Shown here piece after piece: positions 11,485-23,139 of a stretch of 64,000 nt of DNA. Below the pieces are notes generated by a model. It was not told the DNA's origin. It saw only the letters and a program-made list of their open reading frames with translations, and did not search any database. The translations under genes were made by a program, and so were the position numbers. Numbering within the stretch: position 1 is the stretch's first letter; every line of letters starts with the position of its first letter. Source of the stretch: Corinectria fuckeliana (taxonomy: Eukaryota > Ascomycota > Sordariomycetes > Hypocreales > Nectriaceae); contig WPDH01000139.1 of NCBI GenBank assembly GCA_019137255.1, forward strand, positions 186,001 through 250,000. Reading direction: 5' to 3'.

Positions 11485-11546
11485 TTTGCCAAGTTCGCTT
11501 TGCCAAGCTGCCGTCTTGCCAAGCTGCCGTCTTGCCAAGCTGTCGT
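11485..11546. repeat. 16-bp tandem repeat, about four copies
   Basis: The unit is CTTGCCAAGCTGCCGT. Two copies match almost perfectly (11499-11514, 11515-11530), a third differs at one base (11531-11546) and a diverged copy precedes them. There is no spacer structure, so this is a minisatellite and not a CRISPR array. Confidence 0.85.
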
Positions 11547-12148
11547 TTCGCCTCGGCTCCGAGAGAACGAAGAGGCGTTCCGTCTCATGCAAGCACACAC
11601 AGGCTGCCGCTCGACGGATGCTGCAGACCGGTGTAGGATCCTCCCCCACGGGTACTCGAGCCACACAGCGTGGTTGTTATCAGATCAGATCCACTCGTCT
11701 GGTTCCCCCTGACCTCGAGGCTCTTTGGGCGGTTCCCTCCCGATCCGACCAGATTGCGGCTAAGCTCAAGGCGCGCGAAGCCGATCCCATTAGCAAACTC
11801 TTATTCAACGACGATCCACAATTGCCATGGCGAACAGGCATCGCACAACTACGGGACACCAACGTGTGCTTGGCCTTCTTGGCATTCGCATATTCAGCCA
11901 CGTTGCGGATTTGCTGCTGCGTTCGGAGTGCCCGTGACCCAATTGTTGCAACAACGGTCATGGGGGCATTGCTGAACAGACACTGGCACGGTAGGCACGG
12001 CGATGATCGTGTGGAACCACCATTGAATTCTCATATAATACATAACGTTTTGACCGGAACCTGGCTGCATGACACATATACATAAACTAGTAAAGTCGCT
12101 CAGTCGCGGAAATGGTAGCTGGCGCGCAACAACATCGCAGGGGGACAT

Positions 12149-12204
12149 AGGAAAAATCGGTTCGGCTTGTATGGCATGCTCAGATCAAAGCATTGCTATC
12201 GCAG
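12149..12204. repeat. Duplicate of permease 3' end, copy A
   Basis: This 56-bp stretch matches 12221-12276 at about 80% identity. The second copy covers the last codons and stop of the permease gene, so the 3' end of the gene was tandemly duplicated and then diverged. The period is 72 bp. Confidence 0.75.
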
Positions 12205-12220
12205 GGGAAAACAGGAAAAT

Positions 12221-12276
12221 AGGAAAAAGCGGTCCGGATTGTATGACATGCTCAGAACAGGGCATTGTTGCCACAG
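12221..12276. repeat. Duplicate of permease 3' end, copy B
   Basis: Partner of 12149-12204. It includes the permease stop codon (12252-12254) and its last seven codons. Confidence 0.75.
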
Positions 12277-13721
12277 TCAAACACGCCTTGTACCGAATTG
12301 TCATCCGAGTTCATGATGTCGATGAGCTCGGTGACCGAGGACCACAGGCCGGCCCCGTTGATAAAAAGGGAGATGACGATGAGGAAGAAGTTGATACAAG
12401 TCAGGGTAATCTTCCTCCACCCCTTGAACTTGACGTCCCAGTTGATGTGGAGCCAGAAGATGGCGCTCAGGCCAAAGGTGAACCAGGAGATGGTGGTGGC
12501 GGACGCAATCGACAGGATGGAGTCGAAGACGGGGATGGCGTTGGAAAGGATAAAGCACAGGACCCAGAAGATGGTCACAAGAGTCATCCACACGGACCAC
12601 GAGCGCACCGTGTTGGCGGTCATCTCGTGGGTAAACTTGGTGCGCTTCATGACCTCGACGTAGACATACTTGATACCGGTATGCCCAAAGGCAAGCCCGG
12701 TTGAGAAGACAGCAGGCAGCACGATGCCGTAGGCGATCTGGGCGGGAATGCGGGGAGCAGAGCCGAGAGCAGGCGAGACGGTGTACTCGCCAGCAAGGCA
12801 GTAGATGGCGATGGCAACGATGGTGTAGAAGCTGATGGACGAGATCTCGAGGCAGGCCAGGGCGAAGTTGAAGTCATGCACCGGGTCGATCATCTCGGCC
12901 ATATAACTGACAAAGTTGATGTTTCCAGAGTACGCGTAGCAGATCTTGAGGCAGGCGTTGAGGCCCTCGCGAAAGCTGGGGGTGCGGGCGACGAGGATCT
13001 GCTTGTGCCAGTTGTCCGGGGCTTCGGTGGGGTCGGCGACGCCCAGGCTGATCATGACGATGAGGGCGGCGGCAATGACACTGACGCAGCAGGGCAGGCC
13101 GCTCTGGGAGACGAACTTGGCGGTACGGGGCGCGCAGAGGACCCAGCAGCCGAGGCAGCCGATGCCAATGTAGCCGACGGTGCAGAGCGAGTGGCCGGAG
13201 ATGGTGTTGAAGGCGATGGACAGGGTGACGGAGGCGGAGGCGGCCGTCATGATGACCTGGATGAGGAGGCCAACGCCGGCAACGATCTCAAAGGGACGGC
13301 CTCCGACGACCTTGGCCATGTCGACGACGTTGAGCACATGCTGGTGTCGGCAGTAGAACTGCTTCAGCTCGAAGGCGGTATACCACGAAAGGCAGCCAAT
13401 GCCGATGATGGCGATGACGCCGGGGATGATACCAAACACCTTGAGCACAGCAGGAAGCGACAGCACCCCCAGACCTACCTGGTTCGTTAACAAAGCGAAG
13501 ACGGTATCCCACTTGGTCATTGTGCGGAAGCTCTTGCTGCCTTCACCGCCGCCGAAACCATTGTCGGCGACGATGCCCGGCTGGAGGTCAACTCCGCGGC
13601 CCTTCTCGTTGCCCGCCTCGTGGTCGACCGTCTCCTTGCTGTTGGTCTTGCTAGAGTCGTAACTCTGATCGGACGGATAGATGGCGTTGTTGGCCTCTTG
13701 CGTGTAAGTCGTGCTAGCCAT
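12252..13721 (-). CDS. Neutral amino-acid permease, AAAP family (MTR-like)
   Basis: Intronless, 489 aa. A plasma-membrane amino-acid transporter of the Aa_trans (AAAP) family, resembling Neurospora MTR, the neutral and aromatic amino-acid permease. Residues 1-65 are a hydrophilic cytosolic tail rich in Ser, Lys and acidic residues, as in proteins controlled by ubiquitin-linked endocytosis. About eleven membrane spans follow, beginning with the diagnostic KWDTVFALLTNQVGLGVLSL, a helix with the family's GLGVLSLP break. A later conserved stretch reads AYSGNINFVSYMAEM. The start is the first ATG, with no upstream in-frame alternative. The substrate range is inferred from family resemblance only. 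Confidence 0.9.
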   Translation of the reverse strand: MASTTYTQEANNAIYPSDQSYDSSKTNSKETVDHEAGNEKGRGVDLQPGIVADNGFGGGEGSKSFRTMTKWDTVFALLTNQVGLGVLSLPAVLKVFGIIPGVIAIIGIGCLSWYTAFELKQFYCRHQHVLNVVDMAKVVGGRPFEIVAGVGLLIQVIMTAASASVTLSIAFNTISGHSLCTVGYIGIGCLGCWVLCAPRTAKFVSQSGLPCCVSVIAAALIVMISLGVADPTEAPDNWHKQILVARTPSFREGLNACLKICYAYSGNINFVSYMAEMIDPVHDFNFALACLEISSISFYTIVAIAIYCLAGEYTVSPALGSAPRIPAQIAYGIVLPAVFSTGLAFGHTGIKYVYVEVMKRTKFTHEMTANTVRSWSVWMTLVTIFWVLCFILSNAIPVFDSILSIASATTISWFTFGLSAIFWLHINWDVKFKGWRKITLTCINFFLIVISLFINGAGLWSSVTELIDIMNSDDNSVQGVFDCGNNALF

Positions 13722-16700
13722 GGTGGGATATTATCGTATCTTTGGCTTTTGGTGTTTTGACTCAAGTTGGCATATAAGGAAGGACGCAGTTGAGTAGACC
13801 TGTGTTTATATCAAGGAGTGAAGAACTGATACATATATAGAAAAGACTGAAGAGCTAGACGAGAAGGGAAGAGGAGGGGAAGAGAGAAGGAATGGAGGAT
13901 GAGTGAGAGGACTGTTAGGAAGCTGTCCAGAACAATATATATATTACTGATGATGAGGAAGACAGGGAAGGGGTGAGGAAATTAATCAGACCAAGAGAAG
14001 AAGAGATTCTCACAATTCCCTCTCCGTGCTACACGATGATCCTGGTCCACGGGCGTTTCTGGGGCGGTGCGGCTCCAACTCCTTCAACGGCAAACCCGTG
14101 AGCGCATCTCCATTGCCCTACTCGGATGACTAGACCAACTCAACCGGAGCAGAGGCATTTGCAACAGAGAAATCTCTCCATGGTGGAGCGACGTTGAGCG
14201 GACCCTTTTGGCGATAATCGGGGGGGGGGGGATCTGCTTGCTCTGCCACACTGGGATCAAGGGATATGGGGCTCCCCGTGTCGTCTTCTTGGGAAACGCC
14301 CGAGGCTCTATGGAGATGGTGGATATCACCTCGAAAGCTGAAGCCGCTGGTTATTGAACCTCCATGAGGTGGGGGATAGGAGGGGGCGAGTTGGGACACG
14401 GGGATGTTAATGACCTGTGGGGGACATGCTGCTCCATTGAAGATGTCGCGATGTTACGTACTGGGACGTGTAGCTGGGCCAGGCCGGGCGTCATCCTAGA
14501 GGTACCGGAGGGTTAGATAGGGAAAGGGGGAGGCTTGTTGCATTGGCAATTGTTCATGAAGGATTCAACAGGCAAGCCAAGGCCCGCCCCCCTGGTTTGC
14601 CTAACTGGGAAGACTGGACGAGGACGGGGCCAATGGCGGATGGCAGATGGAAGCGCGGATTGCCGCGAGAGGAGACGCATCCGTATGGGGCGGCAAGGCC
14701 AAGCAAGGTCAGGGCGGACGAGGGACATACCATCATCTTGGCATATGTGTATGTACAATGCCAGTTTGCCTGCCAAGCTGGCAGCGTGTTTCCTCTAGAG
14801 ATGGCGCCAGCCAGACGGATCGACGCCGGTCGTGTTTTGGCTCTTGATACCTACCCACTTGGACGTTGGGTCCGTCCGAGTCAGAAAACGGAGTCTGCTG
14901 TTGTGTTAGTACAAAGCATCACTAATGAGACGTCTCGCAGAACTCTTCGACTGCGCCCTTCTTGTTCCCTGTCTCTTGGGTTCCACTCCTGCATTTTGCA
15001 CGGATCAAGAGAGCGGCCAACGTCGGCGCGCTCCACGGCGGCAGCCATGATGCTTCTGGTCGTATTCTAGAAAACAAGCACAAAGTCAACAAGCATCCAC
15101 CGACGATCCGCCCGGAGACCCGTTGCCATCCTCCGTCGACGACTCTCACGGCTGGACGCCGCCAAGCCGAACGTCACGGCTCCGCTCATCGCCGGGGGGG
15201 TTCAAGGCTCCGGGCCGCTTAGCATGTTTGCCAAGAGACGACCGTGGCCCTCATTTTGCTGCCCATCCTTGACATGTCGATTTCCTCATCGACGTGTCTG
15301 TTTACTGTTACGTACAACGCCTGCGTCCTCCGCGTTCAACCCCATGGGACACCCTCCTGCTGCTCCAGCTTTCCCCATGATGGAAGACGCGACTCCAAGT
15401 CTTAGCACTTTGCTTTATTCGGAACTCGAAGAACCCAAGACCTATCGAATCGTCCCCTCATTCCCTTAGGGATGTTCCCAAGGCCGATGGCTTCCGCGGC
15501 GGGGTCTCCGGGGCCCGGACCGGTGACAGGCCCGCGAGGAGGAGCCCCGTGCGATGCGGTGCGGTAATGCCGCTCATCTCACCCACGCTTCACCGGGCGC
15601 ACCGCCGCGTACATGTTAGGAACATGATGTGGTGCCACTCCGCATCGCGCTTCACTACGGCCTTCCCGCCGGCTTGCCTGCCCTTCCCTTCAGCCTCGTT
15701 CCACGGACGAAGTGCCACCTAGCTCTTACCCAGCTGCTTCTTTGGGCAAGCCCCATCTTGCCCGTCAACTCGCCCGCTCCTCTACATAGTACGCATCTGC
15801 AGCGCCGCCTAATACAAGAGCATAGCATACCTTGCCAGGCCGGCAGCCGCTGCGGCTCTGCCCCCCAACCCAACAAGATCCTGCACGCCGCCAACTCTAT
15901 TGTGACGTGCCCGTGAATGCCACTTCCCAACCCAGCTCTCAAGAAAGTCGACGATGCCGCTGGTGTAGCTGTCAGTACGCTTCGCCATGGCTCTTGCGTG
16001 GAAGGGAATATCGTACTGGAAGGGCCCCCGGGACGATCCTTGCTGGCGAGGAAGGCCCTGCGGTAATTTTATGCATGAACTCGTCTGCGCTCGCCAACGA
16101 CTCCACTCTGAGAGGAGTCATGTCATGGATCGTTGGTCACGATCTCCTCATTGTTACAGCTCACAGCTTTCCATCGTCATTAACTATCACTGAGTCTTGA
16201 TCCCCCTTCCACCCCAAGGCCGCAGCCTCTAGACTTCCCCGGGGTTGCTCCAATATCACTGTCACACCGTCACCCCTCAGCGGTTAACTTCCGCGTACAG
16301 TACATACTCGGCACTGGCCTGGGTCATCCTCTGCCCCGTTACGGCTCCGCTGCACAGGGCTTCGTTACGTACATTCGCCGCCTTTCTCCAGGTTATGCTA
16401 CTTATTTCTCCGACTTTGGGACCTCTGCAATACTACGTAGCAACGATGTTGGGGGGGATTGATGGGGTCAGAGAAAATGCCAAGAGTTTCCGTCGCCTGC
16501 GTTTGAACAGGTCACCCACCACACTATTGCTGGCATTGATCGAAATAACGGGTAACGCGCACCATGTAAAATACATCCAATGTACTTATTTGCTCAATCA
16601 TCTGACAAACCCCATTGTCACACCGGGTTGTCATCAATACCGCTGCCACCGTCTCCAACTCTACCGACAACAACGGCCGGGTTTCCGGGGTCCGTTCTGA

Positions 16701-17633
16701 CTTGATGCCGGCGGCTAGAGGCGCATTGCAGGGTCTGGGTTAGGGACGACAGCCATACGACAATCGCGAGCGTACCAGGCCCTCTCTTGGGCATCATGAA
16801 GGGTTGATGGAATCCGAACGAGTCCGGTTAGGCTGTAACCCGGTCTTACTCGATGTTGGGCAACTCCTCGAGATCGACAGTCACCCTTGCAACGGCCTCA
16901 CATGATGCTCGTGCCATGGCCTGGAAGGAAGAACAGCTGTAATAGTGGATGATTAGGAACCTTGCCACCGGCAACTTAAGAAACATTTCAAGACGTGACA
17001 CGACTAGGTCCGTATCTACACGTCTCCTCCGAGAGCATAGATATCACGGTCTACCGACTGCCAAAACCCGTTCCTCCATTCAACATTCCTTCAATGCCCT
17101 TCACTACGTTCGACACGACTGAAGATTGACAATAGCATGTTAACTAAACGTCCTCCAATTTACGAGTGGTGGAGGAGTCAGACTACCTAGGTTACTTGTC
17201 AGCACGAAGGGAGACTGTAGTCGCTCCTCGAATAGGCTAACAGCGTCTGAGATCCATGAGTACTGTGGCACGTCGGGAGGCATCCCTGACGGAGTAAGAG
17301 GCGACGCAGGATGAGGAGTTGGGGATTGAGCAGGAGCGGATATAGACGGGCCGGAGCCTGTTCTGTTGACAAGGTTAACCGTCTGTCAGCATAGCGGTAT
17401 CATCTTCTGAAGGTTATATGTCCTATATCTTTCGTAAGGGATTTTGAGCACACAGACAGGAGCGACAAACAAAATCTCAGTTTAAGCGACCACCTATCTA
17501 CTTGCGACCTGAGCACTACCTGGAGACGTCTATCCAAGTTCACGCTATGCTCCGATGGTGCCTCCAAGGCCGCCGCGACTGCTACACGAATTCAAGAGAT
17601 AGTAAATGAGTTAGACACTCAGTTGGGTGGCAA
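13722..17633. other. Gene-poor region, 3.9 kb
   Basis: No supported gene. The first 300 bp are a purine-rich (GA-rich) tract that forms the permease promoter. A G homopolymer of about 12 sits at 14220-14231. The remainder has only short frames lacking family motifs. Near 17560-17640 one plus-strand frame reads ASKAAATATRIQEIVNELD, a coherent helix that may be the relic of a fungal N-terminal domain, but it is too short to call. Confidence 0.5.
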
Positions 17634-18150
17634 TCAGGGAATCAAGGTATCAGGGCACATTAAGGCAAAGACGTCTGCCTTTTTGCAGTTCTGCACCTCG
17701 TCTGCGACGATGAATTCGAAGAGTTGCTTGCGGAGTTTTTCCATCTTGGGGACGAAGGTGATGAGGTTGCCGTCCAGGAGCTGGATGAGGCCATTTGTGT
17801 CCCCGGGGTTCTTCCTCATGTACTCGACGATGATGTCTGACCCCTACTGATACTCGATATAGCTTTGTACATCTTCTCCATCTGGCAAGATGGTATTGTA
17901 TGTAAGTTGCGCTTTTACCAACTCTAGGGGTGTTGTGTGAGTCCTCATACCTGTGCACCTTCTTCAGGGTCGATATGAGCAGCTCGAGTGTGTCGTTGGG
18001 ATGTGGCGCCATCTCCTCTGCATCCTTCGCCTTAATCTTTTCTCTAAGCGTACGACAGAGATGGGTGGACCCCACTGTGCTGGAGCCTGGGTCTAGCAAG
18101 GTGATGCTCTCGGGGTTGACGTTCCCGATCAGGTACGACCTAGGCTTTCC
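17634..18150 (-). pseudogene. Decayed gene of unknown function
   Basis: Two coding-like pieces line up on the minus strand. The upstream piece (about 18150-17950) reads KPRSYLIGNVNPESITLLD and continues to TLKKVHR. A GT-AG intron (GTATGA donor, TTGCCAG acceptor) leads to the second piece, which runs from GEDVQSYIEYQ through GLIQLLDGNLITFVP to a stop at 17634-17636. An in-frame TAG at 17844-17846 interrupts the second piece; the coherent frame continues on both sides of it. TAG can arise from CAG by a C-to-T change, the direction caused by repeat-induced point mutation. I do not recognise the family. It lies next to an AT-rich island. Confidence 0.5.
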
Positions 18151-18250
18151 AAAAACAACTCCTCAGCTGGGCTTTGCATTTTTAGATTCTGGCTTGCTAG
18201 AAGATATGAAATGTAAAGAATACATCCTGCTGGATCTAGTTGTGAGAAAT

Positions 18251-18950
18251 ATCTAATGCGTGGTTGCAGAAGAGATCCTGAGGCAGTCTCGCGAGGAAGT
18301 CATATAGCGAAGAGTTAGCTCTCCAATGATGACTTAGCTCTAGAGAATGCCATCAGTACAAGGTTTCCCTGCCCTGCTAAAACGCACTTGTTGAGTCGGA
18401 CAGGCTTAGGACTATTGCTTCGCCAAATATTAGGAATAATTATATCTACAAAGGCAAGTTGTAACTTGATTCTTAAATCAGAGTATTATTTGGTTTTATA
18501 CAAGCCTTCCTTGATATCTTGTTAGATAAAAGAAAGCAATACAGTAAGTAGCACACAATAAAAAACCCTATAAGGTACCATACTTAGCACCATAAAACAC
18601 AGTATCTATTTCCCAATAAGTAACCTAATTCTTAAAGCATCAATCTCAAATATTAAAGCATAACTTTATAATAGACCTCCCTCTTTAACCTTAATAGCTT
18701 CCAAGAGTTTATCCAGCTAACACAATATAAAGGCTTAGCCATCTCTCGTCAAGCTGACAAGCCAGGCTAGCTTCCTACAACACAATCTCGAAATACCATC
18801 TTAAATCAGAGTATATAGTCAATAAACGGTCCCATGTTTTAGAGTGCCTAAACTGTGCAAGACTTTAGAATATTACTGTATAAATATCATTAGCCTGATT
18901 ATCAGTCAAAGGTAGCTTTTACATCGCACTTCTTCACGCAAACAGCTGCC
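18251..18950. other. AT-rich island, RIP-like
   Basis: This stretch is visibly rich in A and T (many TAA, TTA and ATA words) compared with the GC-rich genes on both sides, and every frame is full of stops. That is the look of sequence mutated by repeat-induced point mutation, or of a long-decayed transposon. No terminal repeats or recognisable element were found. Confidence 0.5.
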
Positions 18951-18988
18951 AGAACCAAGAGTCTTCTAACAGGCCATTGATTGGAATC

Positions 18989-20131
18989 CTACAGACCAAC
19001 ACCTTTCAGGAATGTAAGGTCCCGTTGTGCCTCCACCTCCATCAGAATCTCCTCCCGCGATCTCTCCACATCCTTTCTCACAAGCTCAGTGTATAGCTGC
19101 TGGATTTTCTCCGTCACCGCCCCCCTCTTGCCATCGCCAATTTGCCGCCCGTCGACTTCCACTACGTGAATCTGGGAGGGAAACGTCCCCGTGCAAAAGG
19201 CCTCGTCGGCGCCGTACACCTCCGTCAATGCAAAGTCGAGCTCTCGGACAACAATGTCATTGGCGCGGCACACATCAATCGTTCTTTGGCGGGTGATGCC
19301 TTGCATTTGGTTGTCCTTGGTAGGCGCCCACACCTCGCTGCCGCGGACGATGAAGAAGTTGACCGAGTTGCATGTCTTTACGAACCCTCGGAGATCCAGC
19401 ATCAGCGCCTCGTCGACGTTCATGACGTTTGCGCTGATGCACGCTTGAACGTCGGTTGCCTTGGAAATGTGATTCCACTGCTCGTCCTTGACATCGGGTG
19501 GTCCGCGGCGAACCCACGTGGTGCCAAGCCTTAACCCTCTGGCCTTTGACGACGGGTCGACTGCCTTGACCTCGGGGATTATGACAATGAGTGGCAAGCC
19601 GATGTTGACGCGAGGGTTTTGGTAGGGCGTGGACTTGAGGCCACGACTTACAACTAGCCGCATATGGACGTGAGTGTCCTCGCACATGTCGTTGGCATCA
19701 AGTGTGCTGTGGATGAGCTGCAATAGCTCGCCCTTTGTCAGACCCACGTCCATGAACATGGCTTTTGCGGCCTGGAAGAGGCGATCAATGTGATCCCGGG
19801 CAAACTGAACCCGCCCTTTATTGGCTCGGATGCCTTCCTACCGAGATTGTTAACTTCCCCCAATAATTGTGATATTCTCAAGGTCAACTGACCCAGATGC
19901 CGTCGCCGATTAAAAAGTTTGAGTCAAAGACAGACACAACAGCTTCTGCTCTAGGAACGAGCCTGAATTCTCCTGTTACGCCATCGCGCATTCCAACCTA
20001 CACCTTTTAGCCATATAGTTCCTGCCAGCCTAGAAAACTATACTCACTAGAATAGACTCGTTCTTGGAGTTTGGAATCGTCGCATGAGTTGCTCCAATAG
20101 CATTGCCGCCATTGCTGTGAGTAGAAACCAT
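18989..20131 (-). CDS. PLP-dependent class IV aminotransferase
   Basis: Three exons, 20131-20048, 19997-19893 and 19837-18989, all phase 0; 345 aa. Belongs to the branched-chain/D-alanine aminotransferase fold (class IV), which moves an amino group with pyridoxal phosphate. The N-domain has FDSNFLIGDGIWEGIRANKGR (the family's GDGvFEgir-like motif) and HIDRLFQAAKA. Lys189 in WNHISKATDVQ aligns with the catalytic lysine of D-amino-acid transaminase. The normal glutamate that holds the pyridine nitrogen is replaced: the motif reads FVKTCNSVNFFIV, with Thr at that place, a variant I have seen in some bacterial and fungal members. Substrate is unknown. It has a TCGG-N6-CCGA palindrome 169 bp upstream, shared with the neighbouring regulator/transporter promoter. 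Its 3' end borders an AT-rich island. Confidence 0.88.
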
Positions 20132-20748
20132 GGCTGAGGTTCGGTAGGTGGATAGCAAGGCTGATAGGTGCTTCTTTGTACAAAGAATTGATCGGTAATA
20201 GAAGCACAGTGGCTACAAGTCCCGCCTATGATAAGGAGTAAGGCTTCTCTCGCTACGTCTCTTCGTTGTTTAATGGCTTAGCATGATGCCGAGACATCCT
20301 CGGACGACACCGAGCTTCAGGCCCACTTACGCGCAATCCGGCCACCACCGAGATCGCCAGGGGTAAGCCTCCGAGACCGATGGTTCAAGAAGACGACAAG
20401 TGCATGGTACTGCTGAAAAAGAACGCAAAAACCCAGCCCCTTATCACACAATATCGCAGAGAGATGGCGTCTTGTTTTAATGGCTTTGCGGATAATCATG
20501 GTTTGGACTAAAGACCGAACCAAGCCTGCCTTATACGGCTCAATTTGTGGACTCAGCTCCCACAAAGACATGACTCAGGCATCAGGGTTAGAGGTAAACC
20601 CATTTTAGATAGATAGAGCTTACGCGGTCAGTCGTATATCCTTGTCTCAATCTCACACAGAGCATATATGCATTCTTAATTGACCTTGTATTGACGAATG
20701 AACTTGATAAAAAGACACTGATAAAACAATGCTTCCCCCCAAAAGCAA
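20132..20748. other. Intergenic between aminotransferase and regulator
   Basis: Promoter of the aminotransferase and 3' flank of the Zn2Cys6 regulator; both are on the minus strand. It holds one TCGG-N6-CCGA palindrome (20300-20313) and no supported gene. Confidence 0.55.
20300..20313. promoter_or_regulatory. TCGG-N6-CCGA palindrome upstream of aminotransferase
   Basis: Sequence TCGGACGACACCGA, flanked by C on the left and G on the right so that the arms are CTCGG and CCGAG. It lies 169 bp upstream of the aminotransferase ATG. This is the spacing recognised by PPR1/UaY-type zinc-cluster dimers, and the same pattern occurs four times in the next promoter. Confidence 0.6.
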
Positions 20749-23064
20749 TCATAGAAAGTTCTGAGCTGGATTGTCTTGCAGCTCCTGCACCATAGAATCG
20801 TACCACGTATTGAGAGTTTCGTCCATGTCCACCATACCGCCTTCTAGGAAGTCGTTGACCTGGCTCAGATATGTCTCCATACCTTCGCCTGCAGGATACA
20901 TTATGCAGTCCTCGCCTCCAAACTCTAGACCTTCAGAACCATTGCAAAGCTGCACAGATGGAATCCCCATCGTACGTGCTGGAGACTCATCCGTACATAT
21001 ATTCATAGGTGTCGTGTCTGCATAGACTTTAGATCTTACTGCGTGGAACAAGGCTCGATATCGGGTGAGATTGGAAGCCTTCATGTGGGAAATCCCGCGG
21101 TCAATAAGGCTGAGACAGGCACTGGTGTCGTATTCATGGCGGTGGAGTCTTCTTGTGTTCTGGATCCCAGACTGAGCCATTGCTGTCGCTTGCCTGTTGT
21201 TGCCGCCGGTTAGAAAGAAACAACATGAACGAAAGATCTGATGCGTACCAATCACAGTATAGAGCGGCGAGGCCAACTAAAAGTATAGAGTGAAGCTGTC
21301 TGAAGCATCGACACACTGCTGATATGCCAAACTCAGACTCAATGCTCGACCACTGAGATATAGCACTGGAGGCAACTTTAGAGCAAGAAGAGGTCATCTG
21401 GCGGGAGGGAACCATGAAGGTGGGTGATGGTCGATGCAGCAGAAGATGAATGAGGCAGTATTCAACCTTCATCTCGGAGTATTCGCGCGAGGGTTTTAGG
21501 TCTAGTTCTTCGAGTTGCCGTTTCCACTGTTCCAGGTTTCGGCGCGCCTCATCGGATCGGGCGCAAATTTGCTGAAAGGTAGTATCCATACATTTACCAT
21601 CGGGTCCTCTTGCAATGTAGATTGATTCAAGGATCCGGCCCGAGATCCGTCTTAGAGAGATCATCCGACGAAACAGTGCCACCGTATGCTTATGAAATAC
21701 CGGGGCCGCCAGCGCTTCTGTGCCGTTTAATGCGTCAAAGGCCAACGGCGACGGCAACAAAGCGTGGATCGCATGGTCTCTGACAGACAAAACGCGACCT
21801 GTGAGGACAGCAACTTGTCTTTTGAAGCTGGTGTCAGCTGGAGTCTGTGGATATTGGTTGGGTCGACGAACCGTTCTAAGTTGTACGCGCACCACCACGT
21901 CCGATTGCGAACCTCGAGCTCTTCGGCCGTGAAGCCCCAGTCGGTATTGTGACGATGAAGACCAGACTCAATTGCGGCGGACATGGCGTACCGACTGAGC
22001 TGCCAGAGATCGCTGCTGTGACTGCTAGAGGAAGAATTCAACATCCATATGGCGAGCAGCATAACTGCTTGAATGCCGAACAAATCTCGAGGATGGTCGT
22101 GAAAGCCGTTGAAGAACCGTAGGCTTGTCTGAAAGTACGCTTCAGAGTCATTTAGATCCATCACGCCTACCTGGGATTTGTTGTGAGGGTATTCGCTGCT
22201 GGCGAGAGCAAGCATGATAAAAACCACAAACTTCTCATGGTCGGTGCATTGCCTCGGGTTCCGGTACAGACTCTGAAAGGTCCTCCTAAGAAGTGGAAGT
22301 TGGAGGAGCGGCCACCACAGGTGAACACGGGCGATGTAGGTTCCGAGATAGGCTCTGGCTATCGGTTGCGGAGGGAGTGCAGCACATCTCTCTGACGGGC
22401 ACTGCTCTAAGCTCCCGCCGACCAGGCCGGAAACGTGTGGGGGTGTGAGGTTGAGCTGCTTGAAGAAGATTCGCGCAAAAGTTGATCCAGCTGTGCTGCC
22501 AACTGTAACGGAGGGATGGTAAGCCCAGTTGGACGAACAAGTTACGAGCTGCGAACGTCACGGAGGGCCTCACCATACTTGTTCTCAGAGTAAGGGTTCG
22601 GTCCTCCAATTGCGAGCACACCGACTTCTTCAGCCTCCTTGACTAGATCTATATGCCACGCCTCTTTGTCATTGCCTAGCTGCGGTTGGTTCTGCTGCTG
22701 CTGTTGCTGCACAGGCAATGATGAATCGCCAGGTGCAGGGGGCTGTGGTCGGGTGTCTTCCGTAGGGGAACTGCCGGTCCTGGCTGCAAGGTCGAGCCTA
22801 GCTTGGAGCTGGCTAATCCGATCGCTGAGGCTTTGAACCACGGAGAACGGATAAGCCACGCAATCCGTGATATTGCACCTGTCGTTCTGTCGGATGCATG
22901 CTGAACATCGAGGCACCTTTTGGTCGCACTGGGCCGCCGGAGTGAGCCGAGGACCTACAGAGCGGTGCGGGAATTGGGCTGTTTACCTTTACTTTCCGCG
23001 CATGGCACCGGCTGCAAGCTTTGGAAACAGAGGGCTGGATAGTGGGCTCCAGTTCAAAGTCCAT
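20749..23064 (-). CDS. Zn2Cys6 transcription factor with fungal_trans domain
   Basis: Five exons: 23064-22987, 22928-22574, 22502-21872, 21818-21249, 21193-20749; 692 aa. Splicing exon 1 to 2 completes the zinc cluster: CSRCHARKVKC then DQKVPRC, SAC and IRQNDRC, all six cysteines present (residues 17 to ~45). A coiled-coil follows (VVQSLSDRISQLQARLDL), then a Gln-rich linker (PVQQQQQQNQPQ). The regulatory domain (fungal_trans) starts around residue 150 with HVSGLVGG and has the core IESGLHRHNTDWGFTAEELE and RTWWCAYNLERQVAVLTGR. The latter stretch is restored only by removing the 53-bp intron 21819-21871. It is divergent from a Dal5-type transporter; the 562-bp promoter between them carries four TCGG-N6-CCGA palindromes, so self-regulation and control of the transporter are likely. 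Confidence 0.9.
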
Positions 23065-23139
23065 GCTTGCAAGAGATCGAGTCGGGGGCCGAGGGAATGA
23101 GCGTCTTTGAGTAGAAGTCCGAGGGATGGAGTCTTGGTC

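Larger units (their letters stand above)
9932..12251. other. Intergenic, 2.3 kb, no gene seen
   Basis: No protein family could be recognised on either strand. It contains a 16-bp tandem repeat (11485-11546) and a duplicated copy of the 3' end of the downstream permease gene (12149-12204). A regulatory or non-coding RNA role cannot be excluded. Confidence 0.5.

Noticed and set aside
11485..11546. CRISPR-like repeat array
   Set aside because: The repeats are directly adjacent without unique spacers and the genome is eukaryotic.
13722..17633. Search for a biosynthetic or RNA gene in the 3.9-kb gap
   Set aside because: No frame over ~150 codons, no domain words and no tRNA or rRNA arms were visible by eye.
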